64,000 nucleotides of DNA from Clostridia bacterium (GCA_017411805.1 JAFQPI010000001.1:1-64000); one strand, 5' to 3'. Counted from the stretch's first letter, positions 34,445 to 44,531 are shown. Numbers and translations: made by a program. Notes: generated by a model from the sequence alone, not told the origin.

Positions 34445-35476
34445 ATGATCGAAAAAAAGCTCTTCGGCGAAATCGATGGCAGAGAAGTTTCTCTCTACAT
34501 ACTTAAAAACGATAAGCTTGAGGTCACGCTTTCGGATTACGGTGCAACGATCATCCGCATCCGCCTCTGCCTCAGAAACGGCGAGGTGCGCGATCTTGTC
34601 CGCGGATACGACACGCTTGAGTCTTATATGAATGCGGACGGCTATCTCGGCGCGGTCGTTGGACGTGTAGGAAACCGTATCTGCAAGGGTAAATTCACTC
34701 TTGATGGCAAGGATTACGAGCTTTATTGCAACAACGGAGTAAACCATCTGCATGGCGGTAAGATAGGATTTGATAAAAAGATCTATGATACCGTCCTCGA
34801 GGAGGACAGCGTTCTGTTTTCGGCTGTATCTCCCGACGGCGAAGAGGGCTATCCCGGCAAACTCGAGTATTCTGTAAAATATACATTGAGTGATTCCGCG
34901 TTGACTCTCTCATATTATGCCGCGGCCGATAAGGCAACCCCCGTGAACCTCACCAATCACGTATATTTCAATCTTATGGGAAGCGGTACTGTCTATACGC
35001 ACCGAGTGAAGCTCGATGCCGACAGATATATCCCCACCGACGATACCCTTATCCCCACGGGTGAGATCGCATCCGTAGAAGGAACTCCCTTTGATTTCAG
35101 AGAGGAAAAGTATCTGAGCGCAGGAATTCTCGGCACGCATAAGGATATCACACTCGGCGGCGGACTCGATCATTGCGTTGTATTCACCGACCGCGGAGAG
35201 GGTGTTCACGAAAGAGTCTGCGTAACGTCGCCGGACGGCCTCGTAACTCTCAAGACCTATACCGATATGCCCGCCGTACAGCTATACAGCGGCAACTTCC
35301 TCGGAAACAAGGAATTCCCCTTCAGAGGAGGCGAGCGTCAGATCAGGCGCGCGGCATTTTGCCTTGAGACCGAGGCTATGCCCGACTCTGTAAATCACGA
35401 AAACTTCACCAATACCGTTCTCCGTCCCGGAGAAGAATACAAGACCGAGACGGTCTATGAGTTCATTGCAAACTAA
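34445..35476 (+). CDS. galM: Aldose 1-epimerase (galactose mutarotase)
   Basis: A 343-residue galactose mutarotase. GVNHLHGGKIGFDKK holds the first conserved His, NLTNHVYFNLMG the second, and LETEAMPDSVNHENF the catalytic Glu region. It interconverts alpha and beta anomers of hexoses so that C1 kinases can act. The third of three near starts (34445) is best placed behind AAGG. It follows galE by ten bases and abuts the protease gene. Confidence 0.93.
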   Translation: MIEKKLFGEIDGREVSLYILKNDKLEVTLSDYGATIIRIRLCLRNGEVRDLVRGYDTLESYMNADGYLGAVVGRVGNRICKGKFTLDGKDYELYCNNGVNHLHGGKIGFDKKIYDTVLEEDSVLFSAVSPDGEEGYPGKLEYSVKYTLSDSALTLSYYAAADKATPVNLTNHVYFNLMGSGTVYTHRVKLDADRYIPTDDTLIPTGEIASVEGTPFDFREEKYLSAGILGTHKDITLGGGLDHCVVFTDRGEGVHERVCVTSPDGLVTLKTYTDMPAVQLYSGNFLGNKEFPFRGGERQIRRAAFCLETEAMPDSVNHENFTNTVLRPGEEYKTETVYEFIAN

Positions 35477-36178
35477 ATGAAGAAATATTCTGATACCAAA
35501 GCTACGGGAAAACTTCCCGTAGCTTTGCCATATATGATCGCTCTCGCCTTCTGCTGTATTGCTATGTCGGCGATCGAGCTTATATTCGCACCAACGTACT
35601 TTGTCAAAGCCGCTATAAAGCTCGCGCTTTTTGTAATAATTCCGATGTCGCTCGTTCTTGCTCGCAAGGAAACAGCGATGCTTCGTTTTTTCAAGCCGAA
35701 TAAGAAAACGCTTCTTCCGATGCTTCTCTTCGGCGTAATCATGTACGCCTTTATTCTCGGTGCGTATTTTTTGCTCGGCAAGTATTTTGATCTTTCGGGA
35801 ATAACAGGATCGCTTGACGAGATCGGCGTAACGAAGCAGAATTTCATATTTGTCGCTCTCTATATCGCCGTCTGCAATTCATTCCTCGAGGAATTTATCT
35901 TCCGCGGCTTCGGATTCATCGGGCTTTCCGATAAGATCGGAGAGAAGTGGGCGTGCGTTTTCAGCGCGATATGTTTTGCGCTCTATCATATTACGATGAT
36001 GATAGGATGGTATTCCTTTGGACTTACCGCTCTCATCATTTTCGCTCTCTTTGTAGGCGGAGTAATACTGAATCTTCTTGATTTTAAGTGCAAAACTGTC
36101 TACCCCGCCTGGATCGTACATATCTTTGCCAACCTTGCAATCAATACGATCGGTATGATCCTTTTCGGGATCTTTTAA
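35477..36178 (+). CDS. CPBP-family intramembrane metalloprotease
   Basis: A 233-residue membrane protein with about seven helices. The conserved CPBP motifs are present: FLEEFIFRGFG (EExxxR), a His in FALYHITMM, and VHIFANLAIN. Members are glutamic or metallo-proteases related to the CAAX enzyme Rce1 and often occur with bacteriocin or signalling genes. It starts on the base after the galM stop (TAAATG) and so is coupled to it, although a metabolic link is not evident. A strong terminator follows. Confidence 0.85.
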   Translation: MKKYSDTKATGKLPVALPYMIALAFCCIAMSAIELIFAPTYFVKAAIKLALFVIIPMSLVLARKETAMLRFFKPNKKTLLPMLLFGVIMYAFILGAYFLLGKYFDLSGITGSLDEIGVTKQNFIFVALYIAVCNSFLEEFIFRGFGFIGLSDKIGEKWACVFSAICFALYHITMMIGWYSFGLTALIIFALFVGGVILNLLDFKCKTVYPAWIVHIFANLAINTIGMILFGIF

Positions 36179-36215
36179 AAATATGAAGCTTGCTTTCGGC
36201 AAGCTTCATATTTTT
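36177..36215 (+). terminator. Intrinsic terminator of the gal/nah operon
   Basis: A 17-bp perfect stem (left arm AAAAATATGAAGCTTGC) with a TTTCG loop, ending in a run of seven T. Confidence 0.93.
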
Positions 36216-36259
36216 TTGTCTCCGAGCATATAATCATATGCAAAGGAAGGAGAATACTA

Positions 36260-37477
36260 ATGAAGGTACTTGAAGTTTTATCGCGCATTTATAATAACCT
36301 TGACCGCAGAAAGCTCTGGATACTGTGGTTAGCCAATATACTATGGATCGTAATGCTTTTCTCATACGTCTGTTGCCTTGCTTCGTACGCGGCACCGCAG
36401 GAGAATAGTGTTCCCGATCTTGCACCCCTTGATTGCAAAAGTGCTCTGTTGATGGAAGCCGAAACGGGAAAGGTACTTTATGAGCAGAATGCCGACGAAT
36501 CACTTCCTCCCGCATCGGTAACAAAAGTTATGACACTCTTGCTTACAATGGAAGCGATCGAGAAGGGAACTATCGCTCTTGATCAGCTGCTTACGGCATC
36601 AGAGCACGCTGCTTCAATGGGCGGAACGCAGATTTTTCTCGAGGTTGACGAGCAGATGAGTGTAGAAGATCTCCTTAAATCTGTAATTATTGCGTCGGCG
36701 AACGACGCTGCCGTCGTTTTAGCTGAGGCAATAGCCGGCAGCGAAGAATCCTTCGTTTCAATGATGAACAAGCGCGCATCAGAGCTCGGTATGAAGAATA
36801 CCCATTTTGAGAATACCAACGGACTTGACGATAGCGTTACGAATCATGTAACGTCTGCACGCGATATTGCAATCATGTCACGCGAGCTTATCAGACATGA
36901 AAAGATCCTTGAATACAGCTCGATCTGGATGGATACGGTAAGGGACGGCGAATTCGGTCTGACTAATACAAATCGCCTCGTCCGCTTTTATAAAGGAGCA
37001 ACCGGACTTAAGACGGGGTCGACTTCGAAGGCAAAATTCTGTATCAGTGCAACGGCAAAGCGTGACGGAATGCATCTGATCGCTGTTATCATGGGAGCAC
37101 CCACCCGTGATGTCAGAAACGCGGAAGCCGCAAAGTTGCTTGATTGGGGATTTGCAAATTATTCGCTCTACACATATGAATCCGGCGATCTCGGCGAGAT
37201 CGAATTATTGGGCGGAAATACGGAAAAGCTTCCTTGTATGACAAATGGGATATCCCTGCTTGTTCCCAAGGGAACTGCGGGAAAAGTCACGGCAGAGGTG
37301 AATATGCCCAAGAGTGTCAGTGCGCCCGTAACTGAAGGAGAGAAGATCGGACGGATAGTTTTTTCTCTCGAAGGCGACACTATAGGTGAGGCGGATATAC
37401 TGTCAGCAGCAGCATTTGATCGCATTACTTTCCTTGAATTATTGAATTTTTTGTTTCAAAAATTTATTTTGTGCTAA
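36260..37477 (+). CDS. dacF: D-alanyl-D-alanine carboxypeptidase (PBP5/DacF type)
   Basis: A 405-residue penicillin-binding protein. An N-terminal helix (about 20-45) serves as signal or anchor. Catalytic motifs are complete: SVTK (Ser86, Lys89), SAN (146-148) and KTG (252-254). A PBP5_C-like domain at about 300-380 precedes the hydrophobic tail FLELLNFLFQKF. It trims terminal D-Ala from peptidoglycan stem peptides outside the membrane; DacF-type enzymes can act in spore cortex assembly. GGAAGGAG precedes the ATG. A possible promoter with TATAAT near 36227 overlaps the preceding terminator. Confidence 0.9.
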   Translation: MKVLEVLSRIYNNLDRRKLWILWLANILWIVMLFSYVCCLASYAAPQENSVPDLAPLDCKSALLMEAETGKVLYEQNADESLPPASVTKVMTLLLTMEAIEKGTIALDQLLTASEHAASMGGTQIFLEVDEQMSVEDLLKSVIIASANDAAVVLAEAIAGSEESFVSMMNKRASELGMKNTHFENTNGLDDSVTNHVTSARDIAIMSRELIRHEKILEYSSIWMDTVRDGEFGLTNTNRLVRFYKGATGLKTGSTSKAKFCISATAKRDGMHLIAVIMGAPTRDVRNAEAAKLLDWGFANYSLYTYESGDLGEIELLGGNTEKLPCMTNGISLLVPKGTAGKVTAEVNMPKSVSAPVTEGEKIGRIVFSLEGDTIGEADILSAAAFDRITFLELLNFLFQKFILC

Positions 37478-37504
37478 AAAAATGACGAATAACGAAAAAT
37501 GGTG

Positions 37505-37533
37505 TTGAAATATCGGAAATTTTGTGATACAAT
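37505..37533 (+). promoter_or_regulatory. Promoter of pgi
   Basis: TTGAAA (37505-37510), 17 bases, TACAAT (37528-37533). Confidence 0.75.
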
Positions 37534-37570
37534 ATATAAGCAAAAATATTTTCCAAGGATGGACATTAAA

Positions 37571-38905
37571 ATGGCACTTAAACTTGATGATAAATTTATC
37601 AAGCCCTTTATTACAGACGAAGAAATAGCAGCGATCGCCCCCGAGGTCGACGCAGCTGCGGCTTCACTCAGAGCGGGAACCGGCAAGGGCTCCGAAATGC
37701 TCGGATGGCTCACGCTTCCCGAAAATTATGACAAAGAAGAATTCGCAAGAATCAAGGCGGCGGCAGAGAAGATCAAGAAGTCTTGCGACGTCTTTATCGT
37801 GATCGGTATCGGCGGTTCCTACCTCGGATCGCGCGCTGTCGTCGAGTTCCTGCGTTCTCCCAGATATAATCTTCTTAAGAAGGACACTCCCGATATTTAC
37901 TTCTCGGGATGCAATATCAGCGGCAGCGACCTCGACGAGCTTCTTGCTATCTGTGAGGGACGCGACGTATGCATCAACGTAATTTCCAAGTCGGGCACCA
38001 CAACCGAGCCCGCAGTTGCCTTCAGATATTTCCGCGCTTGGCTCGAGAATAAGTACGGTAAGGAAGGCGCAAAGGAACGTATTTTCGTAACCACCGATAA
38101 GGCTCGCGGAACACTCAAGTCCTTCTCGACCGATGCAGGCTATGAGACCTTCGTGGTTCCGGATGACGTCGGCGGACGCTTCTCGGTTCTCTCCGCCGTG
38201 GGTCTTCTTCCCATCGCTGTATCGGGTATTGATATTGACGAGCTTATGGGCGGTGCTGCTGACGCTATGACCGCACTTTCTTCCGGCGACGTTTATACCA
38301 ATGATGCATATAGATACTCGGCTCTCCGCAATATCCTTTATCGCAAGGGCAAGGTCACCGAGATCCTTGTTGGATATGAACCCTACGAGCAGATGTTCTG
38401 TGAGTGGTGGAAGCAGCTTTACGGCGAAAGCGAAGGCAAGGACGGCAAGGGTCTTTACCCCTCGTCTGTTATCTTCTCGACAGATCTTCACTCTCTCGGA
38501 CAGTACGTTCAGTCGGGTCTTCGCACAATTTTCGAGACAGTACTTTCTGTCGAGACTCCCGATAGCGATGCAAAGGTTCCTAACGATCCCGCGAATATCG
38601 ACGGTCTGAATTTCCTCTCCGGTATGCCGATGGCTGAGGTAAACCGTACGGCAATGAACGGCACTCTCCTTGCTCACGTCGATGGCGGTGTACCCAATAT
38701 CGTTCTCAGACTTGCGGATAGAAGCACGCGTTCGCTTGGATATATGATCTATTTCTTTGAGCTCGCATGCGCTGTTTCCGGTTACGTTCTCGACGTCAAC
38801 CCCTTCGATCAGCCCGGCGTTGAAGCTTATAAGAAGAACATGTTTGCTCTTCTCGGAAAGCCCGGATACGAGGAAATGACCGCTTCCCTCCGCGCAAGAC
38901 TCTAA
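37571..38905 (+). CDS. pgi: Glucose-6-phosphate isomerase
   Basis: A 444-residue Pgi of the short Firmicute type. [13 protein letters not shown] binds the sugar phosphate, [16 protein letters not shown] is the SIS-domain motif, and [19 protein letters not shown] is the Pgi signature. It interconverts glucose-6-P and fructose-6-P in glycolysis. The start at 37571 (MALKLDDK) follows AAGGATGG; upstream in-frame ATGs lie in or near the promoter. It is monocistronic. Confidence 0.96.
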   Translation: MALKLDDKFIKPFITDEEIAAIAPEVDAAAASLRAGTGKGSEMLGWLTLPENYDKEEFARIKAAAEKIKKSCDVFIVIGIGGSYLGSRAVVEFLRSPRYNLLKKDTPDIYFSGCNISGSDLDELLAICEGRDVCINVISKSGTTTEPAVAFRYFRAWLENKYGKEGAKERIFVTTDKARGTLKSFSTDAGYETFVVPDDVGGRFSVLSAVGLLPIAVSGIDIDELMGGAADAMTALSSGDVYTNDAYRYSALRNILYRKGKVTEILVGYEPYEQMFCEWWKQLYGESEGKDGKGLYPSSVIFSTDLHSLGQYVQSGLRTIFETVLSVETPDSDAKVPNDPANIDGLNFLSGMPMAEVNRTAMNGTLLAHVDGGVPNIVLRLADRSTRSLGYMIYFFELACAVSGYVLDVNPFDQPGVEAYKKNMFALLGKPGYEEMTASLRARL

Positions 38906-38942
38906 TTTTTTAAAAATTGTGCGGTTTTCGTCAAAAATAGTC

Positions 38943-38971
38943 TTGATTTTATCGAAAAACTATTGTATAAT
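38943..38971 (+). promoter_or_regulatory. Promoter of the P-loop gene
   Basis: TTGATT (38943-38948), 17 bases, TATAAT (38966-38971). Confidence 0.78.
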
Positions 38972-39012
38972 AATATAAAGATTTATAATCACCCAACTTC
39001 CAGGAGGTTAAA

Positions 39013-39420
39013 ATGCTCAAATTAATTGTCGGAAAAAAAGGTTCCGGAAAGACAAAGGCTCTTATCAATATGATCAATGAGACTCTTGAAACATCCAACG
39101 GCTGCGTTGTATGTCTTGAGAAGGGTATCAAGCTTCGCTATGACGTAAACTATCGCTGCAGACTCATCAACGTTGATGAGTATTATCTCTACGGCGCATC
39201 TCAGCTTTACGGCTTTGTTGCAGGCATTCTTTCGGGCAACCATGACGTTACCGATCTTTACATCGACGGAACTCTCCGTATCTGCAACGGCGACCTTGAA
39301 TCTTTCGAGAAGTGCGCTCATCATCTCGACGAGCTTGCTGACCGCTATAAGATGAATATTGTTGTAACCGTTTCTCTCGCAGAAGAAGAGATTCCCGAAT
39401 CTCTTAAAAAGTATATCTGA
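39013..39420 (+). CDS. Small P-loop ATP-binding protein
   Basis: A 135-residue protein starting MLKLIVGKKGSGKTKAL, a clear Walker A motif (7-14), with a hydrophobic strand and acidic LYIDGTL at about 78-84 as possible Walker B. The end, VVTVSLAEEEIPESLKKYI, is strand then helix. It is a single short P-loop domain with no transmembrane or DNA-binding part. Similar small ATP-binding proteins are common in Clostridia, without known function. CCAGGAGG precedes the ATG, and it has its own promoter. Confidence 0.7.
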   Translation: MLKLIVGKKGSGKTKALINMINETLETSNGCVVCLEKGIKLRYDVNYRCRLINVDEYYLYGASQLYGFVAGILSGNHDVTDLYIDGTLRICNGDLESFEKCAHHLDELADRYKMNIVVTVSLAEEEIPESLKKYI

Positions 39421-39439
39421 GTTATCGGATAGTATAGGT

Positions 39440-39468
39440 ATAGCCGGGTCTTTTTGAGGTCCGGCTAT
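39440..39468 (+). terminator. Weak hairpin between the P-loop gene and guaB
   Basis: An 8-bp stem ATAGCCGG/CCGGCTAT with a T-rich 13-base loop and no U-tract after it. It may attenuate rather than end transcription, since no clear separate guaB promoter was found. Confidence 0.4.
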
Positions 39469-39502
39469 TGCAAAATTCTAAAGTTCTTAAGGATGTGAAA
39501 TA

Positions 39503-41005
39503 ATGGCATATTATTACAAGGAACCCTCGCGTACATTCAGCGAGTATCTTCTTATTCCGGGTTATACCTCTCCCGATTGCATTCCCGCAAACGTATCTCT
39601 CAAAACTCCTCTTGTAAAGTTCCGCAAAGGCGAGGAGCCCGCTATTTCTCTCAATATTCCTATGGTTTCTGCAATCATGCAGTCAGTATCCGATGATAAG
39701 ATGGCTATCGCGCTTGCGAGAGAAGGCGGTATGTCCTTTATATACGGCGCGCAGACCATTGAGAATGAGGCTGCAATGGTTGCAAGAGTCAAAAACTATA
39801 AGGCGGGCTTTGTTGTAAGCGATTCAAATCTTACCCCCGATAATACACTTGCAGACGTTCTCGAGCTCGTTCGCCTTAACGGTCATAATACTATAGCCGT
39901 AACTGCGGACGGAACCGGAAACGGCAAGCTTCTCGGTATCGTAACCGGAAGAGATTACCGTGTTTCGCGTATGTCTACTGATATAAAGGTCTCTGAGTTT
40001 ATGACTCCTCTTGAGAAGCTTATCACAGCACCCGCCGAGACCACTCTTAAGGAAGCAAACGATATTATCTGGGAAAACAAGCTGAATTCGCTTCCCATCG
40101 TTGATGCCTCCGGTAATTTGCTTTACTTTGTTTTCCGCAAGGACTACTCTGCGCATAAGGATCATCCGCTTGAGCTTCTTGACGGCGAAAAGAGATTTAT
40201 GGTCGGCGCGGGTATCAATACGCGCGACTATAAGGATAGAGTTCCCGCCCTTGTTGAGGCAGGAGCTGACGTTCTTTGTATAGACGCATCAGAGGGCTTT
40301 ACCTGCTGGCAGAAGATGACACTTGACTTTATCCGCGAGCGTTACGGAGATACCGTTAAGGTTGGCGCAGGTAACGTCGTTGACCGCGAGGGATTCCGTT
40401 TCCTTGCTGAAGCAGGCGCGGACTTTGTTAAGGTCGGTATCGGCGGCGGTTCTATCTGTATCACGCGTGAGCAGAAGGGTATCGGACGCGGACAGGCTAC
40501 CGCACTTATCGAAGTAGCTGCCGCTCGCGACGAATATTATGAGGAAACGGGTATCTACGTTCCTATCTGCTCGGATGGCGGTATCGTTCATGACTATCAT
40601 ATGACTCTCGCTCTTGCCATGGGCGCGGATTTCATGATGCTCGGAAGATATTTTGCTCGTTTCGACGAGAGCCCCACAAACAAGCTTTTTGTTAACGGTC
40701 AGTATGTTAAGGAATATTGGGGCGAGGGCTCCAACCGTGCGCGCAACTGGCAGAGATACGATCTTGGCGGAGCTTCAGGTCTCGGCTTTGAGGAAGGCGT
40801 TGATTCCTACGTTGTTTATGCCGGCTCTCTCAAGGATAACGTTGCAAAAAGCCTTTATAAGGTAAAATCCACTATGTGCAACTGTGGCGTGATAACGATC
40901 CCGGATCTTCAGAAGAACGCTAAGATCACGCTCGTATCATCAACGAGTATCGTCGAGGGCGGATCTCACGACGTAATTCTGAAAACTGCCAACACTAAGT
41001 TATGA
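39503..41005 (+). CDS. guaB: Inosine-5'-monophosphate dehydrogenase
   Basis: A 500-residue IMPDH that oxidises IMP to XMP with NAD in GTP synthesis. [26 protein letters not shown] opens the barrel. Two CBS domains occupy about 105-215, and [21 protein letters not shown] carries catalytic Cys319. [29 protein letters not shown] is the phosphate-binding region. The protein departs from the common bacterial form (VSAIMQ instead of MSAAMD), as do other long Clostridial GuaB proteins. AAGGATG precedes the ATG. The radC-like gene overlaps its end by four bases. Confidence 0.92.
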   Translation: MAYYYKEPSRTFSEYLLIPGYTSPDCIPANVSLKTPLVKFRKGEEPAISLNIPMVSAIMQSVSDDKMAIALAREGGMSFIYGAQTIENEAAMVARVKNYKAGFVVSDSNLTPDNTLADVLELVRLNGHNTIAVTADGTGNGKLLGIVTGRDYRVSRMSTDIKVSEFMTPLEKLITAPAETTLKEANDIIWENKLNSLPIVDASGNLLYFVFRKDYSAHKDHPLELLDGEKRFMVGAGINTRDYKDRVPALVEAGADVLCIDASEGFTCWQKMTLDFIRERYGDTVKVGAGNVVDREGFRFLAEAGADFVKVGIGGGSICITREQKGIGRGQATALIEVAAARDEYYEETGIYVPICSDGGIVHDYHMTLALAMGADFMMLGRYFARFDESPTNKLFVNGQYVKEYWGEGSNRARNWQRYDLGGASGLGFEEGVDSYVVYAGSLKDNVAKSLYKVKSTMCNCGVITIPDLQKNAKITLVSSTSIVEGGSHDVILKTANTKL

Positions 41006-41802
41006 GTACAGGTAGCGGTGTTCATGCAGGTCACCGTCAGCGCATGAAGGATAGGTTTCTCGCGGGTGGTTTGGATGGATTCAGCGACCATGAAGTATTT
41101 GAACTGATTCTGTTTTACGCCATTCCTCGAAGAGACGTAAATGAACTTTCGCATAGACTGATTGAAAGATTCGGCTCATATCAAGCAGTATTTGATGCCG
41201 ATTTTGAAGATATCTGTACTGTCGAGGGTATCGGCGAAAATGCCGCAACCCTGATAAAGATCATGTCTTCCGCTTGGCGCAGATATGCTCTTGGAGATGA
41301 TAAGGTTACTTTTGTATACGATACTCTTGAAAAGGTCGGAGAATATGCTGTAAAGCTATACGTTGGTGTTTCTGTTGAAAAAGTATATGCGATGCTGTTT
41401 GATAACAAAATGAAGCTGCTCGACACGATTATGCTCGCGGAAGGCGCGGTCAATTCCGTCCGCGTCTCTGCGCGCACGATCATCGACAAAGCCATCAAGA
41501 AAAACGCAGCCGCGGTTATATTGATTCATAACCATCCAAACGGCAATCCCTATCCTTCTTCAGAGGATGAACGTTTTTCTTCATATCTTAAGGAACTGTT
41601 TTCCACTCTGGATATTAATCTGATAGATCACGTAATTGTCAGCGGACGTTTTTACAGACCGGTATTCGAGGGAGAACTCGGCGAGAATAAATTAGCTTCC
41701 AAGAATACTTTCTCTTACGGAAAAGCTTCGCTTGCAAACGGTGTCAGAGTGTTCGAACTCAAGGTCGCTTCGAACATTCCGTATGAGACTGACGTAAAAT
41801 AA
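41002..41802 (+). CDS. radC: RadC family JAB-domain protein
   Basis: A 266-residue protein. An N-terminal helix-hairpin-helix-like region ([19 protein letters not shown]) precedes a JAMM/MPN+ metalloprotease-like domain with the complete motif [14 protein letters not shown] and the upstream Glu in MLAEGAVNS. The family is named for DNA repair, but its real activity is unsettled, and RadC-like proteins are also carried by mobile elements. It overlaps guaB (ATGA) and shares one base of its stop with the next gene. Confidence 0.88.
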   Translation: MSTGSGVHAGHRQRMKDRFLAGGLDGFSDHEVFELILFYAIPRRDVNELSHRLIERFGSYQAVFDADFEDICTVEGIGENAATLIKIMSSAWRRYALGDDKVTFVYDTLEKVGEYAVKLYVGVSVEKVYAMLFDNKMKLLDTIMLAEGAVNSVRVSARTIIDKAIKKNAAAVILIHNHPNGNPYPSSEDERFSSYLKELFSTLDINLIDHVIVSGRFYRPVFEGELGENKLASKNTFSYGKASLANGVRVFELKVASNIPYETDVK

Positions 41803-42395
41803 TGATACTCCTTTATTGTGATGATATCGCCGTAAGACAGACAGTACACGACTATTTCAAAAGGAATGGCATCTTGCTTGACGCCGTGCCTCTTTGTGAA
41901 TTTAGTATTCGGACTTATGCGGCAGAAACCGAAGCGTTGCTTATAGTCGGCGATACGCCGCCCGGGATGCTTTCTTCATTGAATCCCCAAGTGCCCGTCT
42001 TTTGCGTTGCGAAATATCGGTTGGGAAATTCATTCCATTTCAGAGAGTATACGGACCCCGAGTTGCTCCAAATGCTCGGCGTCTATTCCTCGTCCGAACA
42101 GTATTTTTCGTATAACGACGTGCTTTTCGGAAAACTCGGCGCGGTTTTGTTTCTTGGATATGATTTGAAGCTCAGCGATGCGGAAAGAGCTATCCTCGGG
42201 CATCTTGCTTTGAATTCGGAAAGAGACGTTCCGTCGGAAGAGATCTATGAAGTCTGCTTTGGAGACCCGCACGGAAAGACCGGAAGGCTTGCAAATTACG
42301 TGTCGAGCATCAATCGTAAGGCGATCAACATTGGCGGCAGAAAGATGATCTGTTCTCCGGCTTCAGGCTTCTACAGAATTAAAAAGTATATATAA
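41802..42395 (+). CDS. Atypical response-regulator-like DNA-binding protein
   Basis: A 197-residue protein. The N-terminal about 95 residues look like a worn receiver domain (ILLYCDD at the start in place of ILIVDDD; LLIVGDTPPG where the phospho-Asp strand should end). The C-terminal about 85 residues (LKLSDAERAILGHLALNSERDVPSEEIYEV...GRLANYVSSINRKAINIGGRKMI) read as an OmpR-type winged helix. The conserved receiver Lys is not evident, so phosphorylation is doubtful. No kinase gene is near. It starts on the last base of the radC stop (TAATG), so the two proteins are made together. Confidence 0.6.
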   Translation: MILLYCDDIAVRQTVHDYFKRNGILLDAVPLCEFSIRTYAAETEALLIVGDTPPGMLSSLNPQVPVFCVAKYRLGNSFHFREYTDPELLQMLGVYSSSEQYFSYNDVLFGKLGAVLFLGYDLKLSDAERAILGHLALNSERDVPSEEIYEVCFGDPHGKTGRLANYVSSINRKAINIGGRKMICSPASGFYRIKKYI

Positions 42396-42438
42396 AAAAC
42401 AATCAGGTTTTCCGGTCAAAGGAAAACCTGATTGTTTT
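42396..42438. terminator. Bidirectional intrinsic terminator
   Basis: An 18-bp perfect stem (AAAACAATCAGGTTTTCC and complement) with a seven-base loop and A/T tails on both sides. It ends the guaB-radC operon and the convergent trmO gene, whose stop codon it touches. Confidence 0.92.
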
Positions 42439-43124
42439 TATGATATGTTTATAACTGTGATTACACCGTCGGAGGCTTTGAAAGATACTTCCTTATCGGC
42501 ATAATTGAATGTGTAGATCCGCTCGGGATCATCCTGGTACCCGGGACGAGGATCTTCAGACAGAATGTCGGTCAAAAACACGCGAAGATGCGAAGGAATA
42601 CTATCAGAAATTGCAGCATCAAAAACGACTGCGATCTTGGGAGCATCCGAGGTGAGAGCAAAGCCGCTTGAAGCCTCGGGATGTGAGTCTGTGTATGCAA
42701 GATAGGGCTTGATATCGTAAATAGGAGTTCCGTCAAGCAGATCAGCTCCGGAAACCGTAAGAATGGGACCTCGAGGTGTATCGAGCTCTATGGATATCAG
42801 CTTTACCGAGGAGAGACCCAGAGGGTTGGGTCTGAAAGGAGAACGGCTTGCAAATACGCCCATTCTCGTGTTTCCGCCGAGGCGAGGAGGACGGACAGTC
42901 GGCGACCACGTTTCTCGAACAGCCTTTGAAAATTGCCAGATAATCCATAGGTGTGAGTAACCCTCAAGTCCTCTGAAGGCGTCGGGGTTTCTGTACTCGG
43001 GCAGAAATACGATCTTAGCTTGAACGGAACGAACAAGCCCGCTCTGCCTGGGAATACCGAATTTTTCCTTGTAACCGCAGTGTATATGCGCTATCGGTTT
43101 GATAAGCATCTCTTCGGGATTCAT
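42438..43124 (-). CDS. trmO: tRNA (t6A37)-methyltransferase TrmO
   Basis: A 228-residue protein of the TsaA/TrmO family, which N6-methylates threonylcarbamoyladenosine 37 in some tRNAs using SAM. RPPRLGGNTRMGVFASRSPFRPNPLGLSSVKL is the family signature, and SGADLLDGTPIYDIKPYLAYTDS the second block. The C-terminal about 60 residues form the extra domain seen in longer members. It overlaps radA by four bases and ends the yfcE-radA-trmO operon. Confidence 0.93.
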   Translation of the reverse strand: MNPEEMLIKPIAHIHCGYKEKFGIPRQSGLVRSVQAKIVFLPEYRNPDAFRGLEGYSHLWIIWQFSKAVRETWSPTVRPPRLGGNTRMGVFASRSPFRPNPLGLSSVKLISIELDTPRGPILTVSGADLLDGTPIYDIKPYLAYTDSHPEASSGFALTSDAPKIAVVFDAAISDSIPSHLRVFLTDILSEDPRPGYQDDPERIYTFNYADKEVSFKASDGVITVINIS

Positions 43125-44521
43125 TGTTTATCCTCCTTGGCATTGTTGTTTGCCAGAAAAGACAGCATTTCGTATACACTCTTAATAGGTATAAGGCTTA
43201 CAGAAGTCTCTATGGGACGCTTTTCAATGTTTCTGAATGGAATTATGATGCGCTTGAATCCGAGCCTCTCAGCCTCTTTAACGCGGCTCTCGAGGTTGGA
43301 TACGGCGCGGCATTCTCCCGCAAGTCCTATCTCGCTGATGGCGAGAAGATCGTCGGGAACTGCCTTGTCTGTTATAGAGGAAATGAGCGCGAGCGCAGCT
43401 GCGGCATCGGAAGCGGGCTCGTCAAGACGCATACCGCCGATAACGTTAATATATACGTCGTTTGCAGAAAACTTTAGTCCGAGTCTTTTTTCGAGCACCG
43501 CAAGGATCAGGTATATTCTGTTATAGTCCATGCCGTTTATCGTTCTGCGCGGAGAGGGGAAGGAGGTGGTAGTAACAAGTGCCTGAACTTCTGCTATGAG
43601 CGGACGCGTGCCTTCAATGGTGCAGACGGCGCAGTTGCCCGAGACCTTTTTCGGCCTTCCCGCAAGCAATACCTCGGAAGGGTTGGGGACCTCGCAAAGA
43701 CCCTTATCCGTCATCTCAAAGACACCGATCTCATTGGTTGAACCGAAACGATTCTTTACGGATCGGATTATTCTATACGCTTGCTGATGCTCACCCTCAA
43801 AGCAAAGCACCGCGTCGACCATATGCTCGAGAAGCTTGGGACCCGCAATCGAGCCTTCTTTGTTGACGTGACCGACGAGAATTACGGAAATGCCGTCGTT
43901 TTTTGCCTTTGAAATAAAGGAAAGTGCGCTTTCACGTACTTGAGAAACGCTTCCGGGAGAGGATGCGGATTGGGGTGTGAACATAGTTTGTATCGAGTCA
44001 ACGATCAAAACGTCGGGCTTTACGTGATCGCATTCTTTTAGGATCTTATCAATGTTTGTTTCGGTCAGAACAAGCAGATTGCTGCCCCTGACACCGAGAC
44101 GCGCAGCACGGAGTTTGAGCTGACCGCTCGATTCCTCTCCCGAAATGTAAAGAACGCGTCTCGTTTCACCGAGAATACCGCTTATCTGCAATAAAAGTGT
44201 AGATTTGCCTATTCCGGGCTCGCCGGTCAGAAGGACAACTGAGCCCTTTACAAGTCCGCCGCCCAAAACTCGGTCAAGTTCTCCGAGGCCTGTCAGAGAG
44301 CGTATGCAAGTATCGGCTTCAAGATGATCGATCGGAGTTGCGTGTCCGTCGCCGCCGACACTATATCCGCGCTTGCTGTCTGCGGCTTTGGATTGCGCTG
44401 ACGAGTCGATAACGTCCTCGACAAAAGAATTCCATGCTCCGCATTTCGGGCATTTTCCCATCCATTTTGGGCTTTCGTATTCGCAAGTCGAGCAAATGTA
44501 AACTGTTTTCAAGCCTTTCAT
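43121..44521 (-). CDS. radA: DNA repair protein RadA
   Basis: A 466-residue RadA (Sms) protein. An N-terminal four-Cys zinc finger (Cys10, 13, 24, 27), Walker A GEPGIGKST (100-108), Walker B DVLIVDSIQT, the RadA-specific VKNRFGSTNE, and a Lon-like C-terminal domain (NVIGGMRLDEPASDAAAALALIS). It is a RecA-like helicase that moves branches during recombination. It starts 10 bases after yfcE and overlaps trmO. Confidence 0.97.
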   Translation of the reverse strand: MKGLKTVYICSTCEYESPKWMGKCPKCGAWNSFVEDVIDSSAQSKAADSKRGYSVGGDGHATPIDHLEADTCIRSLTGLGELDRVLGGGLVKGSVVLLTGEPGIGKSTLLLQISGILGETRRVLYISGEESSGQLKLRAARLGVRGSNLLVLTETNIDKILKECDHVKPDVLIVDSIQTMFTPQSASSPGSVSQVRESALSFISKAKNDGISVILVGHVNKEGSIAGPKLLEHMVDAVLCFEGEHQQAYRIIRSVKNRFGSTNEIGVFEMTDKGLCEVPNPSEVLLAGRPKKVSGNCAVCTIEGTRPLIAEVQALVTTTSFPSPRRTINGMDYNRIYLILAVLEKRLGLKFSANDVYINVIGGMRLDEPASDAAAALALISSITDKAVPDDLLAISEIGLAGECRAVSNLESRVKEAERLGFKRIIIPFRNIEKRPIETSVSLIPIKSVYEMLSFLANNNAKEDKQ

Positions 44522-44531
44522 TTTTCGCTCC

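Noticed and set aside
37664-38677. 337-residue open frame opposite pgi
   Set aside because: It is a mirror frame of a conserved, biased gene with no start signal.
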